Shown here piece by piece: positions 25,759-34,440 of a stretch of DNA of 64,000 nucleotides. This stretch comes from Acinetobacter sp. WCHAc010034. GTDB taxonomy: Bacteria > Pseudomonadota > Gammaproteobacteria > Pseudomonadales > Moraxellaceae. Each line of letters starts with the position of its first letter. Within the stretch, counting starts at the first letter, position 1. The translations under genes were made by a program, and so were the position numbers. Location: positions 1,984,001 to 2,048,000 of the forward strand of contig NZ_CP032279.1 in assembly GCF_001696615.3 (NCBI RefSeq), given 5' to 3'. Below the pieces are notes generated by a model. It did not search any database and had not been told where the DNA came from. It saw nothing but the letters and a program-made list of their open reading frames with translations.

Positions 25759-26658
25759 TTATTTAATAACGCCCGCATCAGCCAGTGCTGCATGAAGCGG
25801 CGCGCGGTATTGTTCTGCCAGCGGCGTCAGCGGCAGGCGGATGCCTGCCCCAATTAAACCCATGTCATGAAGGGCCCATTTCACAGGAATTGGGTTGGAT
25901 TCGCAAAACAGAATATTGTGTAAATTTGCAACTTTGGCGTTCAGCTGCTCAGCGCGTTCAGCATCGCCGGCAATTGCAGCCGCGCAGACTTCGCTCATTT
26001 CCTTCGGCGCGACATTTGCCGTAACGGAGATGTTGCCCAGCGCGCCCAGCGTAATCAGCTGATAAGCGGTTGCGTCATCGCCGGAATAAACGGTCATGTC
26101 TTTGCCTTTCAGGCCTTCAAGCAGGGCCTGGCCGCGTGGCACGTCGCCGGTGGCATCTTTAATGCCGACAATCTGCGGGATGTCCGCAAGGCGGATCACG
26201 GTTTCATTTTCCAGATCTACGCCGGTGCGGCCGGGAACGTTGTAAAGAATCATCGGCATGTCGGCAGCGGCGGCGATGGCTTTATAGTGCTGATACAGGC
26301 CTTCCTGCGTCGGCTTATTGTAATAAGGCGTCACCAGCAGCGCAGCGTCCGCGCCCAGCTCTTTGGCTTCTTTGGTTAATTCAATCGCTTCATGCGTCGA
26401 GTTTGCGCCGGTGCCGGCAATAATAGGAATGCGCTTGTTGGCGACGCGGATCACTTCCTTAATGACCTGAGTATGCTCAGCCATGCTTAAGGTGGACGCT
26501 TCGCCGGTCGTGCCTACGGCAACAATGCTGTTGGTGCCTTGTTCAATATGCCACTCAACCAGCTTTTCTAGACCCTTCCAATCTACGCTGCCATCTTCAA
26601 ACATAGGGGTGACGATTGCGACAATTGAGCCTTGAATGGTCTGTGCTTGCTGAGTCAT
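25759..26658 (-). CDS. dapA: 4-hydroxy-tetrahydrodipicolinate synthase
   Basis: DapA condenses pyruvate with aspartate semialdehyde in lysine and diaminopimelate synthesis. The 299-residue TIM-barrel product shows GTTGEASTL (pyruvate-binding Thr-Thr), the catalytic tyrosine in ILYNVPGRTG, and the Schiff-base lysine in GIKDATGD. The YSGDDATAY block is also typical. It is the first gene of dapA-bamC(-purC). AGGA stands 11 bases before the ATG, which is rather far. Confidence 0.97.
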   Translation of the reverse strand: MTQQAQTIQGSIVAIVTPMFEDGSVDWKGLEKLVEWHIEQGTNSIVAVGTTGEASTLSMAEHTQVIKEVIRVANKRIPIIAGTGANSTHEAIELTKEAKELGADAALLVTPYYNKPTQEGLYQHYKAIAAAADMPMILYNVPGRTGVDLENETVIRLADIPQIVGIKDATGDVPRGQALLEGLKGKDMTVYSGDDATAYQLITLGALGNISVTANVAPKEMSEVCAAAIAGDAERAEQLNAKVANLHNILFCESNPIPVKWALHDMGLIGAGIRLPLTPLAEQYRAPLHAALADAGVIK

Positions 26659-27373
26659 TTTTAAAACAATCCTATTTGTCCATCCGACGTGAATTAGGAA
26701 AACATAGATGTGGATGGGTTCGTATTTTGATTTACAGCGGATTCAATGCGCTTGCGCTGCATTGAGTAATGCTTATGCAAATTATGACTGATCATGCGCA
26801 TAAGAACAATATGCTTTAGTCAAAGCCATAAAAATCTTTATACAAAGCAAATTTAAAATAATCAAGCAGATGATTTGGCGGATCTGCCGGAAGGCGGCGC
26901 GCTGTAAACGCCTGCGGCAAAGCATGAAAATTCCAGCTGATTTCCTGCAGGGCAGCTGCGCTGCAAGCCCAGAAACCGGGGAAGCGCAGGAAATCCGTGC
27001 ATTTTGCTCAGGTTTTAAGAGGAAAAATGAATCAGGCTAGACCTGAAAGCTATCCTGTTTTCAGCGGCCCTTGATTAAAATCCTCAATAAAAACCGCGTT
27101 AATAATCAATTTAAAATATAAGGGAAAGCGCAGCCTGCAGCGCGCAGCAGGGAATTTCAGCCGGAACTGCGCGCCGGCGCAGTGAAAAAGGCGCTTTTCC
27201 GGCAGCGCAGTGATCGCTTTTAGGACTTTATCCGGCGCCGGCGGGAAATGGCATAAATCCAGCATTTATGCGCAAAGCCGGGCAGCAGCTTCAACTTATG
27301 GATAGTTAGCGCGCAGGCCCTGCTCATGGATGATGGCGCCCTTAGAGAACGCCAATTGAACAAGGATTATCGA
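26659..27373. other. Intergenic region upstream of dapA and the AAHS-type transporter
   Basis: This 715-base gap between divergent genes is the longest of the window. It is AT-rich near dapA (26660-26880) and GC-richer towards the transporter. A 15-codon frame at 27027-27074 (MNQARPESYPVFSGP) has a good ribosome-binding site (AAGAGGA) but no other support. I see no structured RNA or clear operator. Confidence 0.5.
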
Positions 27374-28579
27374 ATGGAAAAATCAGATCATAAGCATGCT
27401 GTGGTCACCGTAGCGATCTGTTTCCTGATTGCGGTGATTGAAGGCTTGGATATTCAGGCTGCGGGCATCGCCGCCGCCGGCATCAGCGAGCACTTCGGTC
27501 TGGACAAGCCGCAATTGGGGGTGTTTTTCAGCGCAGGGATTCTGGGCCTGCTGCCCGGCGCGCTGGCCGGCGGCCGTTTTGCAGACCGGATTGGGCGCAA
27601 AAAAGTGCTGATCTGCTCAACCGCGGTTTTCGCTCTATTCACACTGTGCACAGTCTGGGTCAACAGCTTTCACAGCCTGCTGGCGGTGCGCTTTCTGGCC
27701 GGCGCCGGCCTAGGCGCGGCCATGCCGATTTTAATTACTCTGGCGTCTGAAGCGGTCAGTCCGCAAAACCGCGGCCGCGCAGTGGGCCTGATGTACTGCG
27801 GCATGCCGGTAGGCGCAGCCCTGCTATCTTTGATCGCAGCCACGGATTTTGGCTCAAACTGGAAAAACGTATTCTATTTAGGCGGCCTGCTGCCGATTGT
27901 GGTGATTCCGCTGATGATGCTGCTTTTGCCGGAATCGCGCGAATTCCTGCAGGCGCAAAATCAGGCGGAGTCTGCAGACAATGCTGCGCCTAAAGCATCT
28001 TTTAAAGACTTATTCAATGAAGACAACCGGATCCGCACCCTGTGCATTTGGGTCAGCTACTTCTTTACGCTGATGGTGGTATACATCATGCTGAGCTGGC
28101 TGCCGTCGCTGTTTATGGAGCTGGGCTTTTCGCGCAAAGAGGGCAGCACCGCGCAGTTCTACTTCATGGCCAGCGCGGCCATTGGCACCATCATTTTGGG
28201 CATGCTGACTGACCGCTGGAAAAAGGCCTATGTCATCATTTTAATGTACGGCGGGATGCTGGCCGGCCTGTTTGCCCTGAATGGCGCAGGCTCCTTGACC
28301 CAAATGTATATGGCTTCCGCGCTGGTCGGGGCGTTTGTGATCGGCTGTCAAGGCGTGCTGTACGCCTTCGGCGGAATTGTCTATCCGACTGCAATGCGCG
28401 GCACAGGGGTGGGCGTCGGTTCTGCGGTAGGCCGCATTGGCGCAATGCTTGGGCCGGCCATCGCGGGCCAGCTCCTGGCTGCCGGTTTTGGCGCAGCCGG
28501 GGTGATTTCAGCTGCCATTCCATGCATCATTATTTCCGCAGTGTTCATGCTGCTGCTGGTGCGCCGGATAGGCCAATAA
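27374..28579 (+). CDS. MFS transporter, aromatic acid:H+ symporter type
   Basis: The 401-residue product has 12 hydrophobic segments of the major facilitator superfamily. It has the loop 2-3 motif GGRFADRIGRKKVL and, after TM4, SEAVSPQNRGRAVGL; TM1 carries EGLDIQAAG, a form of the DGxD motif of the AAHS group (benzoate, protocatechuate, 3-hydroxyphenylpropionate carriers). The substrate cannot be fixed because no catabolic genes are adjacent. The ATG at 27374 follows AAGGA by seven bases; the frame to 27326 adds a non-family extension. It ends at the terminator of element D. Confidence 0.85.
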   Translation: MEKSDHKHAVVTVAICFLIAVIEGLDIQAAGIAAAGISEHFGLDKPQLGVFFSAGILGLLPGALAGGRFADRIGRKKVLICSTAVFALFTLCTVWVNSFHSLLAVRFLAGAGLGAAMPILITLASEAVSPQNRGRAVGLMYCGMPVGAALLSLIAATDFGSNWKNVFYLGGLLPIVVIPLMMLLLPESREFLQAQNQAESADNAAPKASFKDLFNEDNRIRTLCIWVSYFFTLMVVYIMLSWLPSLFMELGFSRKEGSTAQFYFMASAAIGTIILGMLTDRWKKAYVIILMYGGMLAGLFALNGAGSLTQMYMASALVGAFVIGCQGVLYAFGGIVYPTAMRGTGVGVGSAVGRIGAMLGPAIAGQLLAAGFGAAGVISAAIPCIIISAVFMLLLVRRIGQ

Positions 28580-28611
28580 CCCCGCGTGTAAATAAAAAAC
28601 CTGCATCAGCG

Positions 28612-28652
28612 TAATGCCAGTCAGTTAAGAAACTGACTGGCATTTTTTTAAA
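28612..28652 (+). terminator. Terminator of the AAHS-type transporter gene, end of element D
   Basis: The stem AATGCCAGTCAGTT/AACTGACTGGCATT is followed by TTTTTTT, 33 bp past the stop codon. Confidence 0.85.
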
Positions 28653-28738
28653 TTCTAGAGCCACTCGAATAGATCTGTTTCATAAATCAATAAATGATCA
28701 TTTATTGGCAGTAAAATTAATATTGAAAGTTCCTTCTC

Positions 28739-28916
28739 TTGCGCCATATATGGCTCAGGGAGAAGGTTAGGATGAGGGGATTTTTTCAATAAAATCCTCC
28801 CCCTTGCGCAGCAGTGCTGTTCACCTTTTTCAAAGGAGGGAGCGTTTCGAGATTCAATACCATATTGAATTCAAGGGTGTTCCCCTCTTTTTCCTTGCGC
28901 CATATATAGCTCAGGG
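28739..28916. repeat. Direct repeat pair inside element D
   Basis: TTGCGCCATATATGGCTCAG at 28739 recurs with one change at 28895. Both are followed by GGGTTAGG-like and GGGGA-like sequence, so they look like fragments of a dispersed repeat. Confidence 0.7.
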
Positions 28917-29168
28917 TTAGGGGAGATTTATCAATCAGTAATAATGAAATTACGCTTAACTGATCAGCATTACTGCGCCAGCGGACTTTCTTTCAAAGCA
29001 ATGCCGCTGGCCTCAGCTGCACTGGAGAAAAGCCTGCATTTGCCCGGCTGCAGCCGGCATGCAGCAAAACAGCCATTTCTTTTTTGCCTGCCGGCTTCAA
29101 TACTGAAGCCCTTTTTCAGTTATGCTGAAGCGCAGATAGCGTTGAATAAAAAAAGGGATAGAGGCTTT

Positions 29169-29807
29169 ATGCAGAACAATAGCGCGTTGATTGTGGTGGA
29201 TGTGCAGAATGGATTCACCCCGGGCGGCAATCTGGCGGTGGCCAATGCTGACCAGATTATTCCAAAAATTAACCAGCTGGCGCAGTATTTTGACAATGTG
29301 GTGCTGACGCAGGACTGGCATCCGGAAAACCATATTTCTTTTGCAGAAAACCATGCCGGACGCCAGCCGTTTGATACGGTGCAGCTGGCTTACGGCCCGC
29401 AGGTTCTGTGGCCGGCGCACTGCATTCAGGGCACGCATGACGCGGCCCTGCATCCCGCGCTGCATGCCCCGCATGCGCAGCTGGTGATCCGCAAAGGCTT
29501 TCATGCGGAAATTGACAGCTATTCGGCTTTTATGGAGGCCGATCATAAAACCTCGACCGGCCTGGCCGGCTATTTGAAAGCGCGCGGCATTGATACGCTG
29601 TTCATTGCCGGCATTGCGACGGATTTCTGCGTGGCGTGGACGGCGATTGACGCCTGCAGGCTGGGCTTCAAGACCTTTGTGGTTTCAGATGCGTCTAAAG
29701 GCATTGACCTGCAGGGCTCGCTGCAGCATGCGTGGCAGGACATGCTGGCGCATGGGGTAAAGCGCATTTATGTCAAAGATATTGCCAGCCTGCACGGGGC
29801 AGCCTAG
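29169..29807 (+). CDS. pncA: Nicotinamidase
   Basis: PncA hydrolyses nicotinamide to nicotinate, the substrate of PncB (37.8 kb). The 212-residue product is an isochorismatase-fold enzyme. It has the catalytic Asp in VVDVQNGF (residues 9-16), metal-ligand block TQDWHP with H, Lys in IRKGF, and the nucleophilic Cys in IATDFCV. The ATG at 29169 follows GAGG by five bases; the open frame extends far upstream into element D and is not real there. The BASS transporter follows 54 bp downstream. Confidence 0.95.
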   Translation: MQNNSALIVVDVQNGFTPGGNLAVANADQIIPKINQLAQYFDNVVLTQDWHPENHISFAENHAGRQPFDTVQLAYGPQVLWPAHCIQGTHDAALHPALHAPHAQLVIRKGFHAEIDSYSAFMEADHKTSTGLAGYLKARGIDTLFIAGIATDFCVAWTAIDACRLGFKTFVVSDASKGIDLQGSLQHAWQDMLAHGVKRIYVKDIASLHGAA

Positions 29808-29861
29808 CTTCGGCTCATTCTGAGCTGCCTTTTTATCCGCCTGTACAGAGAGTGAAACCGC

Positions 29862-30827
29862 ATGGCTGCATTTCTGAGATTTAACCGCTGGGTGCAGCAA
29901 ACTTTTGCATTATGGGTAGTGCTGTTTTCCGGCATCGCGCTGTGGCAGCCGGAAGCGTTTGTCTGGCTGAAAGCCTATATCCCCTGGATGCTGGGCATCA
30001 TCATGTTCGGCATGGGCATGACCATGACCGTGGCGGACTTTAAAGGCGTGATGCAAAGCCCGAAAGCGGTGCTGATCGGTGTCGCCGCGCAGTTCATGGT
30101 GATGCCGGGCCTAGCCTATGCCTTGTGCAAGATTTTCGCTTTGCCGCCGCAGATCGCCGTGGGGGTGATTCTGGTCGGCTGCTGCCCGGGCGGCACAGCC
30201 TCCAACGTCATTACCTATATGGCGAAAGGCAATACCGCGCTGTCTGTGGCCTGCACCTCAGTATCGACCCTGATTGCGCCGCTGCTGACGCCGGCGGTTT
30301 TCTATCTTTTAGCCAGCCAGTGGATTGAGATCAATGCCTTATCCATGCTGGCCTCTATTCTGCAGGTGGTGCTGTTCCCGATTGCGCTGGGCCTGATCGC
30401 GCGCAGCCTGTTCCGGCGCCAAGTGGAAGCCTATGTTCAAGTCATGCCGCTGATTTCGGTGGCGGCCATTGTGGCGATTGTGGCAGCCATCATTGGCGGC
30501 AGCAAAGGCCAGATTCTGCAGTCAGGCCTGCTGATTTTAGGCATTGTGATGCTGCATAACGGCTTGGGCTATCTGCTGGGCTTTTGGGCCAGCCGGCTGT
30601 TCAGGCTGCCTTATGCCGACTGCAAGGCGGTGGCTATTGAAGTCGGCATGCAGAACTCCGGCTTAGGCGTGGCGCTGGCGGCGGCGCATTTCGCCGCCTC
30701 GCCGCTGACCGCGCTGCCCAGCGCGATTTTCAGCCTGTGGCACAATATTTCCGGCCCGGCTTTGGCCAGCTATTGGGCCGGCAGGGCAGAGGCGCCGGCC
30801 GCCGCAGCCCCGGAAAATGCGGACTGA
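29862..30827 (+). CDS. Bile acid:sodium symporter family transporter (PanS-like)
   Basis: The 321-residue product has nine to ten hydrophobic segments of the BASS family. It has the sodium-site and crossover motifs VGCCPGGTASNVITYMAKGN (about residues 107-126) and EVGMQNSGLGVALA (about 263-276). Bacterial relatives include PanS, a ketopantoate carrier. The name bile acid transporter is historical and bile acids are an unlikely substrate. It follows pncA on the same strand with 54 bp between them, so co-transcription is possible; a link to vitamin or cofactor precursor uptake is only inference. Confidence 0.85.
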   Translation: MAAFLRFNRWVQQTFALWVVLFSGIALWQPEAFVWLKAYIPWMLGIIMFGMGMTMTVADFKGVMQSPKAVLIGVAAQFMVMPGLAYALCKIFALPPQIAVGVILVGCCPGGTASNVITYMAKGNTALSVACTSVSTLIAPLLTPAVFYLLASQWIEINALSMLASILQVVLFPIALGLIARSLFRRQVEAYVQVMPLISVAAIVAIVAAIIGGSKGQILQSGLLILGIVMLHNGLGYLLGFWASRLFRLPYADCKAVAIEVGMQNSGLGVALAAAHFAASPLTALPSAIFSLWHNISGPALASYWAGRAEAPAAAAPENAD

Positions 30828-30900
30828 ACATGGCGCCGCTGCGCTTTTCTGTTAAAAGCGCAGCTAAAACAGCTGTTTAAATTATTTACAGATAGCCTGC

Positions 30901-30934
30901 CTGTAACATGACTGTCATAATGTCTGCCTAACAT
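30901..30934 (+). promoter_or_regulatory. Pho-box-like direct repeats upstream of ppk
   Basis: CTGTAAC and CTGTCAT occur 11 bases apart (CTGTAAC-ATGA-CTGTCAT), the spacing and sequence of PhoB half-sites. A third, weaker CTGCCTA comes 12 bases later. They lie 51-84 bp before the ppk start. Phosphate-starvation control of ppk would fit the function. Confidence 0.65.
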
Positions 30935-30984
30935 GCCTTTCCGAAGGCTTTATAACAGACTGTTGCAGACAGCATTGAGAGGGT

Positions 30985-33048
30985 ATGCAGAACTTTCAGC
31001 ATTCATCGGAGACGTATTTTAACCGGGAATTATCACTTTTTGAATTCAACCGCCGCGTGCTCGCGCAGGCGCAGGATCCTGATTTGCCCTTGCTTGAGCG
31101 CTTGAGCTTTCTGATTATTTTTGCCAGAAATCTGGATGAATTTTTTGAAATCCGCGTTGCGGGCCTGATGAAGCAGCGCGATTTGAACGCCATAGCCCGC
31201 ACACCGGATGCGCTGCCGACCGAAGTGGTGCTGCATGAGCTGTCGCAGGCGGTGCATGCATCGGTCAAAAAGCAGTATGAAATTTTAAACCATGCGGTTT
31301 TGCCGGAGCTGCAGAGCCGCGGCATTCAGTTCATTCAGTATCAGGATATTTTAGAAAAGCATAAGGCGTGGATTGCCAAATACTTCGCCAAGGAAGTGCA
31401 GCCGGTGCTGACCCCGATCAGCCTGGACCCATCGCACCCTTTTCCGCGCCTGGTGAATAAAAGCCTGAACTTTATTGTCAGCCTGGAAGGCAAAGATGCC
31501 TTTGGCCGTGAAATCACCCTGGCGGTGGTGCCGGCGCCGCGCTCGCTGCCGCGCTTGATTGCGCTGCCGAAAGACGTGGCCGGCAGCGCGGATGCGCAGA
31601 TTTTCCTGACCGCCATCATTCAGCAGCATATCAGCGAGCTGTTCCCGGGAATGAAGGCCACTGGATGCTACGCTTTCCGCGTGACCCGCAATGCCGACCT
31701 GATTCTGGCTGAAGATGTCGATGACCTGGCGGTGGCGCTGAAGGATGAGCTGTCTTCGCGGCGCTTTGGCCGCGCGGTGCGCCTGGAAATTGAAGATGAC
31801 TGCCCTGAAGCCATCATGCAGTACCTGCTGGACCAGTTTGACCTGAGCGAGCAGGAGCTGTACCGCATCGGCGGGCCGATCAACCTGTCGCGCCTCAGCA
31901 CCAGCTTTGAGCGCCCGGAACTGAAGCATCCGCACTTTACCCCGGTAATTCCTAAAATCTTCCGCAAGCCGCACAGCATGTTTGAGATTTTAAAAGCGCA
32001 GGACGTCCTGCTGCATCATCCTTTTGACTCCTTCCAGCCGGTGATCAGCCTGCTGCGGGAAGCCGCCAAAGATCCTAAAGTCTTGGCGATCAAGCAGACC
32101 CTGTACCGCAGCGGGCCGGATTCCGAAATTGTGCAGGTGCTGGCCGAAGCCGCCCGCAACGGCAAGGAGGTCACCGCGGTGATTGAGCTGCGCGCGCGCT
32201 TTGATGAGGAATCCAACATCACCGTGGCGAATATCCTGCAGGAAGCCGGCGCAGTGGTGGTGTACGGCATTGTCGGCTATAAAACCCACGCCAAAATGAT
32301 TTTAATTGTGCGCCGCGAAAATAATCAGCTGCTGCGCTATGCGCATTTGGGCACCGGCAATTACCACGCCAGCAATGCGCGTATGTACACCGATTATGGC
32401 CTGATGACCACGCAGCCGGAAATCTGCGAAGACGTGCACCGTATGTTTCAGGAGCTGACCGGCATGGGCAAGATGGCCAAGCTGAAAGCGCTGCTGCATG
32501 CGCCTTTTACCCTGCACAGCGAGCTGCTGCGGCTGATTGATCAGGAAACCGCATTGGCGCAGGCCGGCAAAGCCGCCCGGATTATCATTAAGGTCAATGC
32601 GCTGACCGAGCCGCAGCTGATCGCCGCGCTGTACCGCGCTTCTGAAGCCGGCGTGCAGGTGGACCTGATCATCCGCTCCATCTGCTGCCTGATTCCGCAG
32701 GTGCCGGGCATGTCGGAAAATATCCGCGTGCGCTCCATCGTCGGGCGCTTTCTGGAGCATACCCGGGTGTATTATTTTGAGCACGGCGGCCAGAAAAAGC
32801 TGTACTGCGCCAGCGCGGACTGGATGGGGCGCAACCTGTTTTCCCGGGTGGAAACCTGCTTCCCGGTTTTGGATGCCGGCCTGAAAAAGCGCATTTTCAA
32901 GGATGGCTTGGTGAGTTACCTGAATGACAATCAGAATGCATGGGACCTGCAGCCGGACGGAACATGGATTAAAGCCGCAGCGGATCCTGCAGGGCAGGCG
33001 CACAGCGCGCAGCGCCTGCTGATTGAGCAGAAAATGCTGAAAGTCTGA
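30985..33048 (+). CDS. ppk: Polyphosphate kinase 1
   Basis: PPK1 reversibly makes polyphosphate from ATP. The 687-residue product has the E. coli length and all four domains. The N-terminal part holds [13 protein letters not shown] and LEERLSFL-like [23 protein letters not shown] helices. The first catalytic block has HHPFDSF and [13 protein letters not shown], and the phosphorylated-histidine motif is in [10 protein letters not shown]. The C-terminal domain has [14 protein letters not shown] and [14 protein letters not shown]. The ATG at 30985 is only two bases from GAGAGG, an unusually short spacing. Confidence 0.96.
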   Translation: MQNFQHSSETYFNRELSLFEFNRRVLAQAQDPDLPLLERLSFLIIFARNLDEFFEIRVAGLMKQRDLNAIARTPDALPTEVVLHELSQAVHASVKKQYEILNHAVLPELQSRGIQFIQYQDILEKHKAWIAKYFAKEVQPVLTPISLDPSHPFPRLVNKSLNFIVSLEGKDAFGREITLAVVPAPRSLPRLIALPKDVAGSADAQIFLTAIIQQHISELFPGMKATGCYAFRVTRNADLILAEDVDDLAVALKDELSSRRFGRAVRLEIEDDCPEAIMQYLLDQFDLSEQELYRIGGPINLSRLSTSFERPELKHPHFTPVIPKIFRKPHSMFEILKAQDVLLHHPFDSFQPVISLLREAAKDPKVLAIKQTLYRSGPDSEIVQVLAEAARNGKEVTAVIELRARFDEESNITVANILQEAGAVVVYGIVGYKTHAKMILIVRRENNQLLRYAHLGTGNYHASNARMYTDYGLMTTQPEICEDVHRMFQELTGMGKMAKLKALLHAPFTLHSELLRLIDQETALAQAGKAARIIIKVNALTEPQLIAALYRASEAGVQVDLIIRSICCLIPQVPGMSENIRVRSIVGRFLEHTRVYYFEHGGQKKLYCASADWMGRNLFSRVETCFPVLDAGLKKRIFKDGLVSYLNDNQNAWDLQPDGTWIKAAADPAGQAHSAQRLLIEQKMLKV

Positions 33049-33062
33049 TTTTCCTCAAACCT

Positions 33063-33092
33063 AAAAAAGCCTGATCAATGTCAGGCTTTTTT
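33063..33092. terminator. Bidirectional terminator between ppk and the Smp-like gene
   Basis: AAAAAAGCCTGA and TCAGGCTTTTTT form a stem around TCAATG with T runs on both strands. Confidence 0.9.
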
Positions 33093-33109
33093 AGGCTTCA
33101 ATCCGCGGC

Positions 33110-34381
33110 TTAAGAGGCTTTGGACTGCTTGGACTTCAAGATTTCCGTGCGCAGGCTTTGCGCTATTTCGGCCGCTTCGCTGTCCATGCCGTTAATCATA
33201 AAGGCATGGCGGGTCAGGACATTGGTCGGGTTCGGCAGGCTGACCAGCTGGAAATGATCTGAAATTTCCTTCAGCTGGGCATTCGGCACATGCACGGCGC
33301 TTTCCTTGGCGGACAGCTGCTGCACCAGGCGTTCAGCGGCCTGCACGGAGGACAGCTGCATGGCTTCCACCGCGCTGGACACCGCGCTGCGGGTCTGCAG
33401 CACAAAGCGCTTCTCTTCGCGGTAGCGCTTATACAGCACATCCGACAGCAGCTGGAACACCGCGCTGATCATGGTCAGGCACTGCAGCGCATTCGGCGTG
33501 TCCGCCGACATGCTGATGGTGGCGCCTTTCTCATCAAACTTATGCACGGTGCAGAGGTCTGAGCTGTTCAGCTTGTAATGCTGCACGCACAGCTCCGCAG
33601 TCTTGTTCAGGAAAATCTGGCACAGGTTGAAATAGGGCGCAGAGACCGTGCTGTTGACCGTATCCAGCAGCTGCTTCGGGTCGTAGAACTGAATATTCAG
33701 CGCCAGCTCATTGCTGTCAACCACAATCGGCTTGCTTTCCTTCGCTTTGGCTTTGTTCTGGGCCTGCTGCTGCGCCTGGGCGATCACCACGGCGGCGTTA
33801 TGCTTTTCCTGCTCCAGCGCCTGAGCCAGAGTCTGGATTTCATGCTTGAGGCGCGACTCATTGTTAATCTGCGCCAGATATTCGCTGCGGCTCGGGCGGG
33901 CAATCGCACGGTACGCCAGCCACAGCAGGCTATGCACAATCAGCGAGGCCAGGATCGCCAGCCACTGCGTGCGCAGGATCTCGCCGATGCTCGGCTTGAT
34001 TAAAGTGATTTCAACGCTGCCGGCTTTTTTCTCATTCAGCACCGCATCGCGGACAAAGACCTCGCCTTCGCGGGTTTTGGTCAGGCCGCCGGTGGCCATC
34101 ACCTGATTATCCGCATTCAGGATGCGGATCGAGGCGACGCTGGGGTTGGTCGCATAGCGGTCCGCCAGCAGGGCTAGAGACACGGTATTGGCCGGCTCCA
34201 GTTCAGAAATGCTGTCTGTCACCAGCTGGCTGGTCATGAGCTGGCCCTGGCTGGCGCGGTTCTCGTTCAGCTGGTGAGTGGTCGCCAATACCAGCAAAAA
34301 GGTATGGAAAGCAAAACTTACAATCAGTAGGCTAGCAAATAGCCCTTGTCTAGGCGCATTCAACGTAAACTTCCAAGGCAA
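33110..34381 (-). CDS. Smp/AhpA (YtjB) family membrane protein
   Basis: The 423-residue product has a TM helix at about residues 15-34, a periplasmic region to about 135, a second TM at about 137-157, then a coiled-coil (about 165-210) and a large cytoplasmic part. The N-terminal half corresponds to YtjB/Smp of E. coli, whose gene is likewise divergent from serB. Pseudomonas AhpA has a similar long C-terminus. Function is unclear. The frame begins with TTG (MPWKFTLNAPRQG) at 34381 without a good ribosome-binding site, so the start is uncertain. Confidence 0.75.
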   Translation of the reverse strand: MPWKFTLNAPRQGLFASLLIVSFAFHTFLLVLATTHQLNENRASQGQLMTSQLVTDSISELEPANTVSLALLADRYATNPSVASIRILNADNQVMATGGLTKTREGEVFVRDAVLNEKKAGSVEITLIKPSIGEILRTQWLAILASLIVHSLLWLAYRAIARPSRSEYLAQINNESRLKHEIQTLAQALEQEKHNAAVVIAQAQQQAQNKAKAKESKPIVVDSNELALNIQFYDPKQLLDTVNSTVSAPYFNLCQIFLNKTAELCVQHYKLNSSDLCTVHKFDEKGATISMSADTPNALQCLTMISAVFQLLSDVLYKRYREEKRFVLQTRSAVSSAVEAMQLSSVQAAERLVQQLSAKESAVHVPNAQLKEISDHFQLVSLPNPTNVLTRHAFMINGMDSEAAEIAQSLRTEILKSKQSKAS

Positions 34382-34440
34382 TTCTGTTCATTTTCGATTA
34401 TGATTCTCCCAATAGCTGCAGCTCAGACCCGAGTCAATTC

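Larger units (their letters stand above)
28612..28972 (-). mobile_element. MITE-like element, copy D (361 bp)
   Basis: The ends are TAATGCCAGTCAGTTAAG and CTTAACTGATCAGCATTA; each agrees exactly with one of the two ends of copies A and C, so D lies in inverted orientation. Flanking direct repeats CTGCATCAGCG (28601-28611) and CTGCGCCAGCG (28973-28983) agree at 9 of 11 positions. The interior differs from A and C: it holds two copies of TTGCGCCATATAT(G/A)GCTCA (28739 and 28895) and short G/C-run inverted repeats. No coding capacity is seen. Confidence 0.8.

Noticed and set aside
28739..28916. CRISPR-like direct repeats
   Set aside because: There are only two copies, 156 bp apart, with no further units, no leader and no cas genes.
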